Below are positions 8,722 through 19,073 of a DNA stretch of 64,000 nt, in pieces (positions within the stretch are counted from its first letter, which is position 1; the number at the start of each line of letters is the position of its first letter). Origin of the DNA: Gnetum montanum (taxonomy: Eukaryota > Streptophyta > Gnetopsida > Gnetales > Gnetaceae); NCBI GenBank assembly GCA_015680685.1, contig MNCI01021506.1, positions 97,017 to 161,016 of the forward strand, in the 5' to 3' direction. The position numbers and the translations under genes are program-made. A model generated the notes under the pieces. That model did no database searches. It was not told the origin of the DNA and saw nothing but the letters and a program-made list of their open reading frames with translations.

Positions 8722-8939
8722 ATTAGAAAATGAATGAGGAAGCAATGCATCATGGAGCAAAGGTAGCTCAAAGTGGAGTGGAGGTGACTGAGGATGGTAT
8801 GGGGGTGATCATATGGGAGACTACACAAGGCCAACCATAGTGGTGGCCTAGAGGGGTGCATAGGCGCAACAGGGGAGGGTGTCAGGTTTTGTGGATAGGG
8901 GCATTAAGGAGTGCTCCTGCTCGAACAACATAATGAGGT

Positions 8940-10023
8940 TGCGGGTCAGTGGACAGCTGGTGGCGGGGGTGCAGACTATGTAGCGAAGCTTGATAGGGTA
9001 GTTCGTATCCTCTGGGGCCTGACCTAAGATGGACCTCATCAAAAGGTGGACGAAGGAGGTTTGGGGGATTGGAGAGGTGGAAGTGCAGAGTTTATTGGAC
9101 AACCTGCTTCTATTCATTTTCAAGAGTGTGGAGGAGCAAGATACGATCCTCCAGGGTGGGCTGTGGTTTTATAGTGCTAGAGGGTTGGTGCTTATGCACT
9201 GGAGGCCAGGGGTGCATCAAGAGGTGGACCTGTTCACATGTGTGCTAGTCTAGGTGTGAGTGTTCAGAATTCAATGGGAGATGTGGAACCTAGATTTTTT
9301 GAGGCGTATTGTGGGTTTTTATGGGGAGTTTATCACCTTTGATAAGGTGACGCAATCAATGGAGCGGATGGGCTTTGTTGGGTTTTGCGTGTGGTGGGCC
9401 TTGTCCCCAAAGGACTTGGTCAAGGAGGTTGTGCTTGAGTTACTGGATGGAGAGGAATGGCTTGGGGCGGAATTCGAAAACCTCAAAATCGAATAGTCGA
9501 CGGAGAAGTTACCACAAACCCAAGGGGGATGTTCCCTTTGCAGGAAAAATGGCCATTGCGAGTTTGACTATAGGTTCTGGGGTGTGGGGGCGTGATAGGC
9601 CAAAGAGGTCATGTGTGACCTGGGGTGGGGCCTGGGGGTGGGGGATGGACCATGGTTGGGTGGTGGGGATAGGCATAGGCACCACCTCTTGGCCCTTGTG
9701 TTTCCCTGGTGCAACTCGGGGGAACATGCAACCCATCTCATGCTACCCCATCCTCAATCACACCTACAATGTTAGGGATTGAGCTCCCCCTGTTGGGCAA
9801 ATGGGCTAATGTGGTCCGAGGGAGCTCTAAGTCGCAGAGGCCAAAGGAGGCCTATCCGCACTCAGAAGACTCTGGTAGCTTTCTAGTATCATCGATAGGG
9901 GGCTGGCTAGGTTGCCCATCTAAGCTCTTATCATGGGATAAATAGATGAGGAGAAGTATTGATTTGGGTTTACATTAGACCTTCAAAGAGGTCTACCAGC
10001 GACGTTCAACTAGTAATGCATGA
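8940..10023 (+). pseudogene. LINE copy C ORF1, DUF4283-type RNA-binding protein
   Basis: ORF1 of a plant LINE, thought to coat the RNA. The DUF4283-like region is clear: LLLFIFKSVEEQDTILQGGLW near 9102-9164 and LVLMHWRPG near 9188, then F-R-I-Q-W near 9260 and FYGEFITFDKVTQSMERMGF near 9320. Downstream a zinc-knuckle remnant reads CSLCRKNGH at 9530-9556, but the last ligand is Tyr (TAT) rather than Cys. The tail from 9780 matches the ORF1 end of copy A. Several in-frame stops (for example 9251 and 9494) and frame changes break it. Its TGA at 10021-10023 overlaps the ORF2 ATG at 10020-10022. The exact start is not resolved. Confidence 0.78.
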
Positions 10024-10807
10024 AGATCCTTTAGTGGAATTGTAGGGGACATGGTATGCCCTATAAAAGCAATACCTTGTGACAGATTATACGAAGTGAG
10101 GATTGTGATATTGTTTGCTTGTAGAAAACCAAATTGCAAACGTCAGAATCTTTTCACTTACAATGGGATGGGTGGAAGGTGCACCAAAGGCCCTGTGTGG
10201 GACGAGCAAGGGGATTGGCTATCTTGGCCCGCCTTGAGCTTTTGTTGATTGATTCGTCACAATGGGGCATTACTGTTCACATTCCCTCCTAGGGCCTTTG
10301 GTTGACCAACTTCTATGGGGCCCAGGCCTGGGAGCTATGCTTGTTGGAGCTGGAGAGGGTGGCAACATTGGTCCCAGATCAACGGGCATGACTCATTGTG
10401 GGGGATTTCAACCAACGGTTGTAGTCCTAGGAAAAATTGGGCACAGACTACGCCTACCCCTTGGGGCCCAGGAGTTTTAGCACTTCTTGATATCACACTC
10501 GTTGGTTGACTTGGAGATTGAAAATTGCCAATTTACATGGAGCAACAAACGTAGGGGGGGCCAAGTAGGTCTTGTATAGGATCGATCATGTTCGGATTAG
10601 CTTGGAGTTGCTTCTTTGGTTGGAAGTGAAGGTCACAGGGCAGGAGTGGGTTGCTTCAAATCAATGGTCACTCATTTGCTGTTTGTGGCCCCCACGGAGA
10701 TGATTGCCTCAACCGTTTCGCTTTGAAGCATCTTGGTTGCTCAAGCCGTGGTTGTGCCCCTTGGTCAAAGACATCTGGGCCGGTTACTGGCCAGGCCAAG
10801 GAGACCC
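10020..10807 (+). pseudogene. LINE copy C ORF2, endonuclease domain
   Basis: Decayed counterpart of the copy A endonuclease. It opens MKIL, then a stop where copy A has SW (TAG for Trp), then NCRGHGM, CDIVCL and KTKL near 10100-10130, LTNFYGAQ-like sequence near 10300, G-D-F-N-Q-like sequence near 10400, and FTWSN near 10530. It stops abruptly at 10807 at the LTR element, inside the segment W-A-G-Y-W-P-G-Q-G-D-P that aligns with about 1191 of copy A. Confidence 0.8.
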
Positions 10808-12411
10808 TGTAATGATCAAAAACGTCGACGGCTAGAACATTGAGGTTGACAAGCGCACAATCTAACCTTGAATTCGTGCAAGGGCCTATTGGAGGTAGAA
10901 ACGAGGTGCCCTGGACGGTCTTGTTGATCGAACAGGGACTTATTAGATGCAACCGAGGTGCAACTTGGTTAGCCGCAGTGTTGATGTGAAACAATGCTAA
11001 GTGTTCAAATGGTGTCAAGCATAGTCAAGTTTCTCAGTGAAAACAAGGGCATCAACATGCGGGGACTGTTGCTCGAGCATAGTTGTAGGCATGGCTACGT
11101 GATGAAACAGTGAAAAATGCAAATGAAATGCTAAAAATGCAAAGAGAGAGAGAAGTAAAACACCACCCCAAATGGGGTTCAGCATAGTCAACACCAAAAG
11201 GGGCTAGAAGGTACATGGGGTACAATAGGTGTAGTGGAGAGTGTAGTCATAGTCTCGAAGGTGTTTGGCTGCGAATACTGGTGCTCGCCGGGGTGTCTGC
11301 ATTTGCTGGGTTGGCTGTCGTGGTGTACCGTGGGCTACGGTGTTCTGCTGGGCTATGGTGGGGCTATGATTATTTGCAACTTCGCCAAATGCCAACCCAA
11401 AAATTTGCCAACCCTTGATTTGCCAAAATGCTCCAACCTTGAAAACATTGAGGGCAGGGGTATTTATAGGGTTAGGGTTAGCGCAAAATGCAGCATGGTC
11501 ACCACGTGGTAGAGGGGATGGTTGGGACTATGTTGTCACCCAATTACGCTCTCCACTAGGTTGGTGGGTTCGAGCGTAGTTACAATTTTGGGCAAGAGGG
11601 GATGCAAGAGAGAGAAAGATTCCGCTGGACTATGCTCACCAGTGGTGAGTTGACTGCGTTGGTGTGTTGTTGTTGTGCTGTGGAGGCTGTCGAAGGCTGT
11701 TCTAGTTGACTACACTCTCCACTGAGGGCTGACTATGCTTTGGGGCAGTGGAGAACATAGTCCTGGGACTTAGAAAAATTTGGCAAAAAACCTTGCTTCC
11801 TATTGACTATGCTTTGGGTTGGGGGAGAACGTAGTCTCAATGTTGGTGGAATCTGGGCTTTTTAGTGGACTACGCTCCCCACGGGAGGCTGACTACGCTT
11901 CCAATTGGGGTTAAGCGTAGTTCAAGACTTGCCAAAACTTGTGAAAAGTTACCTTTTTGTTGACTACACTCTCCGCTAGAGGTTGACTACGCTTTGCGGT
12001 AGTGGAGAGCATAGTCTCAGCACTTAGAGAAAACTGCAAAAAATTAGCTTTGTGCTGACTACGCTCTTCATGAGAGGCTAACTATGCTTTGTCATAGTGG
12101 AGAGCGTAGTCCCAACAGTTAGACAAATTTGCTGAAAAATGGCCTTCGTGTTGACTACGCTCTGGGGTAGTGGAGAATGTAGTTCCAACACTTAGAAAAA
12201 TTTGTAGCAACTGGCTTTGTGTTGACATTTAGAAAAAATTGCAAAACTGGCTTTTATGGTGACTACGCTCTCCATGAGAGGCTGACTATGCTCTGGGGTA
12301 GTGAAGAGCGTGGTCCCAACACTTAGAAAAAATTTGCAAAAAATGGCCTCGTGTTGACACTTAAACAAATTTGTAGTTGGGATGCCGTAGTCCGAATTTG
12401 GTGGTGTTTCA
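10808..12411 (-). repeat. Family 1 LTR (3' LTR of minus-strand element)
   Basis: On the plus strand it runs from TGTAATGATC to TGTTTCA (1604 bp). It contains a TATA-like CCTATAAATAC on the minus strand near 11459-11469 and, from about 11700 to 12340, a roughly 100-bp repeating unit made of imperfect inverted repeats. It aligns with 19074-20467 along its length but is longer because of extra repeat units. Confidence 0.88.
11700..12340. repeat. Hairpin-forming tandem array in family 1 LTR
   Basis: About six units of ~90-100 bp. Each has GACTACGCTCTCCAC (or a variant), a short spacer with a second GACTACGCT, then GTGGAGAGCGTAGTC, the reverse complement of the first, followed by CACTTAGAAAAATTTGCAAAAA. 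Stems of 12-15 bp with ~26-nt loops are predicted. The same array occurs in the other LTR (about 19970-20400) and in element G (about 60000-60480). Confidence 0.82.
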
Positions 12412-12432
12412 TTGAACCCTCTTTTGTCTAGA
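12412..12432 (-). promoter_or_regulatory. Putative polypurine tract of family 1 element
   Basis: Minus-strand reading next to the 3' LTR is ACAAAAGAGGGTTCAA, purine-rich and directly abutting the LTR's TGAAACACC start. The position fits a plus-strand priming site. Confidence 0.5.
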
Positions 12433-13320
12433 GGAGTGGCCGGAGAGATGACAACAAAGAACAACAAAACACCACAATAGGCCTAGCACCAACATCTCTC
12501 TTCAGTGTGAGATTGGATGTTGCTGCACTGTGCTCAAGAGTGCTGTGGATAGTGTTATGCTAAATGGTAGGTGGAAAGTGAGAGAAGGCGTAGGTGATGT
12601 GCTGGGGATAAAAAGGGGAAGGTAGCGTGCAAGCGGGGATATTGTGATGCAAGGACCTCACAGCTAATAGTGACCATGGCACCAAAGTGGTTTGTCCTTG
12701 AAGTGTTGACCTCTTGTTGGGGTGCTTGTGAGAGACTAGTTGTGAAATTGCAATGCTTCTGGATTACTTGGGGATGTGCTTTGTCCCTTTTAATTTTTTT
12801 TGAATGCTTACTGCGGAGTGAGATGCTCTCTGTCAAGTGAACTGGGCATTGCTAGATGGGCTTCGCTTCGCCATTGACGAAACAACATGATGTCTATATG
12901 ACAAGTGTTTCCTCCGCAGGATGACTTATGTTACATCTACCCGGGCTTTGACTGGCCGACAGAGGCTTCCCATGGGACAACTTATGTTACATCTGCCTTG
13001 GGAAGCTTGGTGTTTGATGAGACATGTGAAGAGGGTTTTGTGTGGTCATGGCACATGAGCATTCAAGAGGGTTGGCAATCTTGGCTATGTAGGGAATGAG
13101 AGAGTATTGGAATGCAGGAGTGGATGTGGGTAGGCTATAACAGGATAGAGGGATGTGTACTCTTCAAAGGCTTAGCTAGTCCAATCATGCACATCGAAGC
13201 AATGTGGCGACTTGCCACTGCGATGAGATACACCTTTGCATGACTACCTAGGGCTTCGTCTTGCAAACACAACTCCAAAAAGACAAGAAAACCACACAAG
13301 ACAAAAAATTGCTAAAAAAA
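12433..13320. other. Non-coding interior of family 1 element
   Basis: No protein motif seen. A short duplicated phrase with ACTTATGTTACATCT occurs near 12925 and 12980. Confidence 0.5.
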
Positions 13321-13324
13321 AATT

Positions 13325-13530
13325 GCAGGGGGCAAAGATGCTATGAGTGCTCCAAAGGTAGTGCCCATTGCAAGTGCTCACAAAAGGCCAGTAAAATTGT
13401 TGGGGGTGAAGATGCTGCAAGTGCTCCAAAGGCAACGCACATTGCAAGTGCTTACAAAAAGGCCAGTAAAATTGTTGGGGGTGAAGATGCTGCAAGTGCT
13501 CCAAAGGCTACACCCATTGCATGTGCTCCA
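13325..13530. repeat. 74-bp tandem repeat
   Basis: About 2.7 copies of a unit starting GTGCTCACAAAAGGCCAGTA at 13374 and again at 13448, with a diverged copy from 13325. The period of 74-75 leaves frames open on both strands (Ala/Ser/Lys-rich on plus), but no protein family is recognised. Confidence 0.75.
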
Positions 13531-13669
13531 TTTTGGGATTGCAGCATGCCCAGTCGCATGGTGTAGGAGGGGGGCAAGGGTTATGCTTGCTTGCTTGCAG
13601 GAGGATGGAAGAAATTATCAGTGGCTAATCATGAACCCAATTGAAGGTCTTGGTAGATTGTGGCTTTAC

Positions 13670-14775
13670 TAGTTTAAGGTCCTAGCAAACCATGAACCCA
13701 GTTTAAGGTCATGGCAAACCATGCCATTTTATAGTCCCAGCGGACTGTTGTATGCTAGTTTTAACGTCATAGTGGATGGATGTTGTGCCAGCTTAGTGTC
13801 ATAGCGGACGAGCTATGCTCGTTTATAGTCATAGTAGACTGATGTGCTAGTTTTAGCATCATGGTGGACATGCTATGCTAGTTTATAGTCATAGTGGATT
13901 GTTGGGCCAGTTTTAGCATTGTAGCGGACGAGTGCTTACCTTGCTTCCGTGATGTGCGGTGTTGCCTGCTAAATGTAGTACAGCTTCAAGTATGGCATAT
14001 GATGATTTTATTGCATTTGCTATAAGTATGCAAGTCTAGGCCATTGCGAGCCATAACAACTCTGTTGTTAGTTCAAGACCTTGACGGGCCCCATGCTAGT
14101 TTAAGATCATAGCGGGCCAATGCTTGTTTTTGGCCATTTGGGGCCACAATGATAGTTTTAGGCCATTTCAGGCCATTACGGTGGTTTAAGGCCATTCTGG
14201 GCCCTTGCGTTGCCAGTTTATGGCCGTAGCAGGCATAGCAATAGTCTTAGGCCATTTTGCGCCCTTGCGATAGTTTAAGGCCATTTTGGGCCACAACGTT
14301 GGAATTGAAAGCGATTGTTTTAGGCCATTCCAGGCCAGATGGTTTGCTAGTTTAAGGCTATTCTGAGACACAACGATAGTTAAGGCCATTTTGGGCTCTT
14401 GCATTGCCAGTTTAAGGCCATAGCGGGCCGTTGGGTTGTAGAATTAAAGGCAATAGTTTTAGACCATTCTAGGCCGTTGCAGTAGTTTAAGGCCATTCTG
14501 GGCCGTTGCGATTGTTTAAACGTGATAGTTTTAGGCCATTTTGGGCCACAACATTGGAAGTAAAAGTGTTGCTAGTTTTAGGCCATAGCGGGCTGCATTG
14601 TTGCTAGTTTAAGGCCATAGTGGGCTACAATGTTGCTAGTTTAAGGCCATGGCAGGTTGCGTGTTGCCAGTTTAAGGCCATGGCAGTTTGTGTGTTGCTA
14701 GTTTAAGGCCATGGCAGGCCACGTGTTGCCAATTTAAGGCCATAGCGGGCCATGTATTGCTAACTCTCTTTTTGT
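13670..14775. repeat. Minisatellite of AGTTTAAGGCCATAGCGGGCC-type units
   Basis: About 1.1 kb of degenerate short units. In the most regular part (14620-14760) the period is 31-32 bp, each unit reading roughly TTGCTAGTTTAAGGCCATGG plus a GGCC-rich end. The left part (13670-13930) has a diverged variant with AGTTTTAGCATCATAGCGGA. It lies in the region of the element where pol would be expected. Confidence 0.8.
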
Positions 14776-15089
14776 AAGTTTGGATTCTATGATTTTTATG
14801 CATTTTGATGTTTTTCATGCGGTAAAGCGATAACCGTGGAAATTGAAAGCTAACAAATGCATGGATAAGACAGATGCATAAACTGAGCAATCAAGCCAAA
14901 TGCAAGTGACATGCTATAGTGCTAATGCAGTGTAAGTGGGAAGTAAAATGCAAGGTGTGCATAGGCGAATGGCGGGCGGACACCTAGCATGTGTTGGACT
15001 AAAGGGGTGCCTTAGTCATGTAGTTGGTTCCTAACCTGGTGTGGGTTAGGAGGTGTGTAGGGCCTGGACTTCACTATTTGGTAGTCTCC

Positions 15090-15992
15090 TTAACCCTTGC
15101 TCACTACGTTGAAAGACAATTCTGCCCACATAGCACCTTCCGATAGGTCACTGGCTTCTTTTGTCCCTTTGGGTGTGTTAGCTTCATGCATTTTGCTGTC
15201 GTCCTTTACTATTGACGCGTCATCAGAGAACTCCACCTCTAACCCTTGCTCCATATCGATGTTGTTGATAGCCAAAGGGGCAACGTTATCACCATGGATG
15301 ATAACTTTGCCACCTTCGTACAGAAGGTGGATTTCTTGGTGGATTAGAGAGGAAATGGCTTGTAATTGGGTGAGCCATGGCCTGCCCAAAATTAAGTTAA
15401 AGCTTGGCATTTCCTCTACGATGATGAATTTAACAGTGGTGGAGAATTCTTCCCCTGCTACAAAGGCTATAGTGACGGTACCCTTAACGATGATGCATGA
15501 CTTGTTAAAGGACTTCAAGCATGTGGTTTTCATTGGCTTGATTTGATCTATGAGGCCTAGTTTGTCAATGATGGTTTTCGGAATTACGTTTGTTGTTGCC
15601 CTGTCGTCAACGTGCACTCTCCGAATCTTGCATTGCCTGACACATATGGTGATGAACATGGGTGTTATGACCTCACCCTTCTCAAGGTTGACCTTAATTG
15701 CTTTATCACGAAATGCTAGGGATGTGGAACTCGATTCCTGCGGCATAGGGGGCAACATCATTGCGTGGATGGAGTTCTCATTTGTAGCAATGTCCTCTGT
15801 GATAGGAATGGAGGTCAACATTTGCACCAATGCTTTGCGGTGGGCAGATGAGGTCATGATTAGGTCATATAGGCTCAACATTGTGTTCTTGTGTTTTAGC
15901 GTTTGCTTAACTTGGGCTAATGCATCTGCGAAGTCTCTGCCATTAGCCATGTTTTTATTGGCCTTGACTTCTTCCATACAGCCTAAGTTCAT
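15090..15992 (-). pseudogene. Family 1 retropepsin-like protein (aspartic protease)
   Basis: A 300-residue open frame on the minus strand. The centre reads VHVDDRATTNVIPKTIIDKLGL (coding 15610-15540 region), which aligns with the VLIDDGS-x-x-NVI active-site strand of plant gypsy retropepsins, followed by a flap-like FIIVEEMPSFNLILGRPWL, the usual ILGR-x-WL end of the fold. The Gly of the D-[TS]-G triad is replaced by Arg, so catalysis is doubtful. The start Met at 15992 may be internal to a gag-protease polyprotein, since gag lies just upstream (16144-16848). No RT follows. Confidence 0.75.
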
Positions 15993-16143
15993 GGGCAGGT
16001 GACTTGGGCTTTGTTAGCTTGGCCTATGCAAGGGTCTCAGTGCTTGGTTGTGATTTGTTGGTCGTGGCTTGTTCAGTTGCCTTGGCCATAGGGACCGTTG
16101 AGACATGAACTAGCTTTGGCGGACCAAGTGCTCTTTGGTCTCG

Positions 16144-16848
16144 TTATTGCCTAGCCATTTCATTTGTGAAGCATTTGTTGGGCCTCTTGTGTTGCCATCT
16201 AGTGGGTCTACCCATGTTGCCAGCAGGATCGACCCTTGGACAAGAAGGGGTTGATGCGTTGCCCACTACTGGGCTTTGGGTAGGTGAGGGGCCAACATGT
16301 TGTGGCATTCTAACGACAAAGGGTGGCTGAACAGTTGTTGTGACATGCTTTGGGACCCTAACCACGAAGGGCATTGTGGGTGCTTGAGGTGGCGCTTTGA
16401 CGACCAAAGGGGGCCTTGAACTCATGGAGGTCGAGGGAACCCTTGCACTACTAGAAGGCACTCGAACCACAAAAGGTTGTTGCACCGATTTTGACTTGCC
16501 ACCCACATTGATGGTGTTTATGACGTAGCCAGTACCATCCGCGTTTGGAAGATCATTGTACACCCTCTTGGATTGGTTATGGGGCCTAACCGGGTTTGCT
16601 GTGTCAAGCACTAGTTCACCCCTATCTATCATCCTTTGCAGATCGTCTTGCAAAGCTCGACAGAAGTCCATGCTATGACCGGACAATTGGTGGTAATGAC
16701 AAAATTGGTTCAGCCTGAAGTGCTGTGGGATCATGGGCTCGTTTGGTGCTGCTAAGGCAGGATTCCTTACCAGCTCACAGTACTTGTCATACCTTTTGCG
16801 GGCATCCTCAAGCATTTGCTTATGTTGGATGTGCCTAGCTTTCAACAA
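16144..16848 (-). pseudogene. Family 1 gag, C-terminal zinc-knuckle part
   Basis: An open frame of 234 residues with FCHYHQLSGHSMDFCRAL near its start (C-x2-H-x4-GH-x4-C, a variant knuckle common in plant gypsy gag), followed by DDLQRMIDRGEL, then Pro/Val-rich repeats (PFVVRVP occurs several times). It binds element RNA in related families. It continues the gag of 17045-17728 after a frame break. Confidence 0.72.
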
Positions 16849-17044
16849 TTAATCTAGCAACTTTGAGAGTTTTAGTGGCAACGGGGTATACTTTGAGTGA
16901 TCCTTGCGCTCAAAGTTGGGCCTTTGACCGACTTGTGTTGTAGCCATTGCAGATGTGGATGGGTTGGTTGCCTGGGTGCCAAAGTTGGTGGCTTTGTGAA
17001 TTGGGGCTTTGGGCTACCTAGCTGCCGGCCCCTAGTTGGTTGCT

Positions 17045-17750
17045 TTAGCCTATGTGGCTACCGTTGCCACTGTTGCATTTTGCTTTCTTGCATGTTGGTT
17101 TTTGTAGGCCACAGGCTATGTCCTTGCTAGCTTGCGTTGCATCTTTTGTGCTCTTAGTTTGGGCAAAGGCATGGCTTAGGGATTGCAAGCCTAAGTAGTA
17201 CAGTTTTGACTTGATGAAGTCGTTAACTGCACTCTTAAAGATAACCAAGAGATGTACCCTGGCTATTGGCTCTTGTATTTTGTTCAACAAGGTGCTCTAT
17301 TGTTAGATGAATTTTTGCACAGGCTCTAGGGGGCCCTGCTTGACTTGCATTAGTTGGTCCAAGGTTTCTTCTGGCTTCAAGTTGTACTTGAAGCATGTCA
17401 TGAACTGGCTCAAGAGATTTTCTAGAGAGGAGATAGAGCCTCTGGGTAGTGCTCGGTACCAGTCTAGTGCTTTGCCAGTTAGCGACATGACAAATACATG
17501 CATGATGGCATGCGGCCAAGCCTGTAGCAGTAGGCACTTAGACTAGAACATGACCAGGTGCGCATTGGGGTCCCCTTCACCGTTGTACTTGGTGAACTGA
17601 GACAGTGGGACCCCAGTTGGTAGAGTTAGTGGCGAGATGGCAAGACTTATAGAGTTGTCTTGGTAGAAGTCCACTACCTTGACGGTTTTAGAGGAAGCGG
17701 CTTTCAGCTGCCTCACTTCCTCCGTCAAACTTTGGATTAGCTGGAATGCC
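17045..17750 (-). pseudogene. Family 1 gag, retrotransposon gag domain
   Basis: Fragments in shifted frames give a plant retrotransposon gag domain: FTKYNGEGDPNAHL (17590-17549), HAFVMSLTGKALDWYRALPRGSISS (about 17500-17430), FMTCFKYNLKPEETLDQLMQVKQGPLEP (about 17410-17330). The order and the W-Y-x-x-L and F-x-x-F-x-x-x-Y-like positions match element G on the plus strand at 63100-63360. At least two frameshifts are present. Confidence 0.8.
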
Positions 17751-18450
17751 TAATCTAAGTTTTGAGATGCACCAACTAGTTGTGTTGGTTGTGCTATTTG
17801 TTGTGTTGGTTGTACGGCCCAGGGCCGAATTGCTAGTTGCAGAGCCACACGATGCGGTTGATGCGTTGGCTGTGCTATGGGCACAATGATTGGGGCAAGC
17901 CACACACATGTGGGTTGGATTGACGTTGAGGGTGCTAACGAAATAGGCAGGACACAGGGTGCCTAAGTCGTTTGGGGCCTAGAGATGGGCCCTATGTGAA
18001 TGTAGGGCTGAGCTAGTGTGATTGCTACTAGCAAAGATGACTGGGGAGGTTAAGATGATGGCATGAAGGGCAAGTTAAAGTGAGTTGCTACATCATATTG
18101 TGTGTATAGCGTTTGGTGGATTGCCACTAAAATGTAGATCTAAGCCTTGATAGAGTGGAAGGCGATGCCGGTGCTATGACCGTCTCAGGGAGGATGGGTG
18201 AACTAGCTCAAGGAGGGGCCAGTCTAGGGATTGCTTGTTGGAAGATGATGGGAAAGGGGTGCTCATGTTTGGAGCAAGCTTCAAACTCATCTACTTCCTC
18301 CTGTAAGGCTTCCTCATAGTTAGTTCCCACGTCATGCTCACCTACTTGGATGAGCTAGGATAACAACCAGTGGTGGGACTCTATGTGCAGGATGACGTCG
18401 AACGAGGAAGGGATATACTCTTGTCCATCCTGGTGGATTAGTTCAAAGTC

Positions 18451-18687
18451 CTATTTTGCCTCCATGTCAAGGCGATCCATGGGTAACCTTGCTTGGATCC
18501 TTGCACATATAAAGTTGTATTGTTCGTTGGTAAGTGCGGCATACAATGGGTCTTGGCCGCGTAGCCTAAGGGATTGCCTCAGTCCTTCCATCACAAGATT
18601 CCCAGGGTTGTCATTCCTGGCCTCTTGTTGGATGGTAAGGGTGTCAAGTGTGTTTGACATTGATGTTGAAGGATAATCTGGATTCAT
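18451..18687 (-). pseudogene. Family 1 gag, N terminus
   Basis: An open frame starting at 18687 (Met) with NEQYNFICARIQARLPMDRLDMEAK at its end. The same phrase (QYNFICA...LPL...EMKAK) is found in element G near 62180-62245. Taken as the N-terminal part of the gag polyprotein. The 17910-18450 interval is proline/glycine-rich and broken. Confidence 0.6.
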
Positions 18688-18783
18688 GGTTGCAGATCAA
18701 GTTGTGAAAGGGAGAGTTGCAGGTTGCTAGTTGTAGAGTACTGTGGACAACAATGAAACTGACTCTATTTTAGCTAACAACAT

Positions 18784-18900
18784 TGACTACGCTCTCCATG
18801 AACTATGCTCTCTACGTTGAGAGTTGACTACACTCCCCACGGGCTACTCTCTCTATGCCAAGAGCTAACTATGCTCTCTACGCTGAGAGAATAGAGACTT
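18784..18900. repeat. GACTACGCTCTC-type repeats in family 1 leader
   Basis: Between the 5' LTR and gag, GACTACGCTCTCCATGAAC, CTATGCTCTCTACG and related phrases repeat four or five times, echoing the hairpin array of the LTR but without long matching arms. Confidence 0.55.
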
Positions 18901-19052
18901 AGGAAAACAATGGAGAGAAGTGCGATTTTGGGTTGCTACATGGGGCTCTAAGGGGATTGACTACGGGGTCTAATCTACACTGATGGGTTGATAGATAACC
19001 ATGATGCAGAGAGCATGCAAGATAACCACAATGGGGTCCGAAAAAGTGGTTT

Positions 19053-19068
19053 GGCCCTCCTAGCACCA
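19053..19068 (-). promoter_or_regulatory. Putative primer binding site of family 1 element
   Basis: Minus-strand TGGTGCTAGGAGGGCC, five bases inside the 5' LTR. Element G has TGGCACTAGAAGGAGGGCC at the equivalent place. It starts with TGG as expected for a tRNA 3' CCA; the tRNA is not identified. Confidence 0.5.
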
Positions 19069-19073
19069 AAAGC

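Noticed and set aside
11461-11482. GGGTTAGGGTTAG resembling interstitial telomere repeat
   Set aside because: Only two partial units, located in the LTR just after the TATA-like site in both LTRs; chance similarity.
13244-13566. Repetitive peptide frames on both strands of the 74-bp repeat
   Set aside because: The unit length is near a multiple of three, which keeps frames open; no support as a gene.
13325-14775. CRISPR-like spacing of short repeats
   Set aside because: Units are contiguous and degenerate without unique spacers, and the DNA is eukaryotic.
15097-16002. Plus-strand frames over the family 1 protease
   Set aside because: Antisense of the minus-strand retropepsin, which has recognisable motifs.
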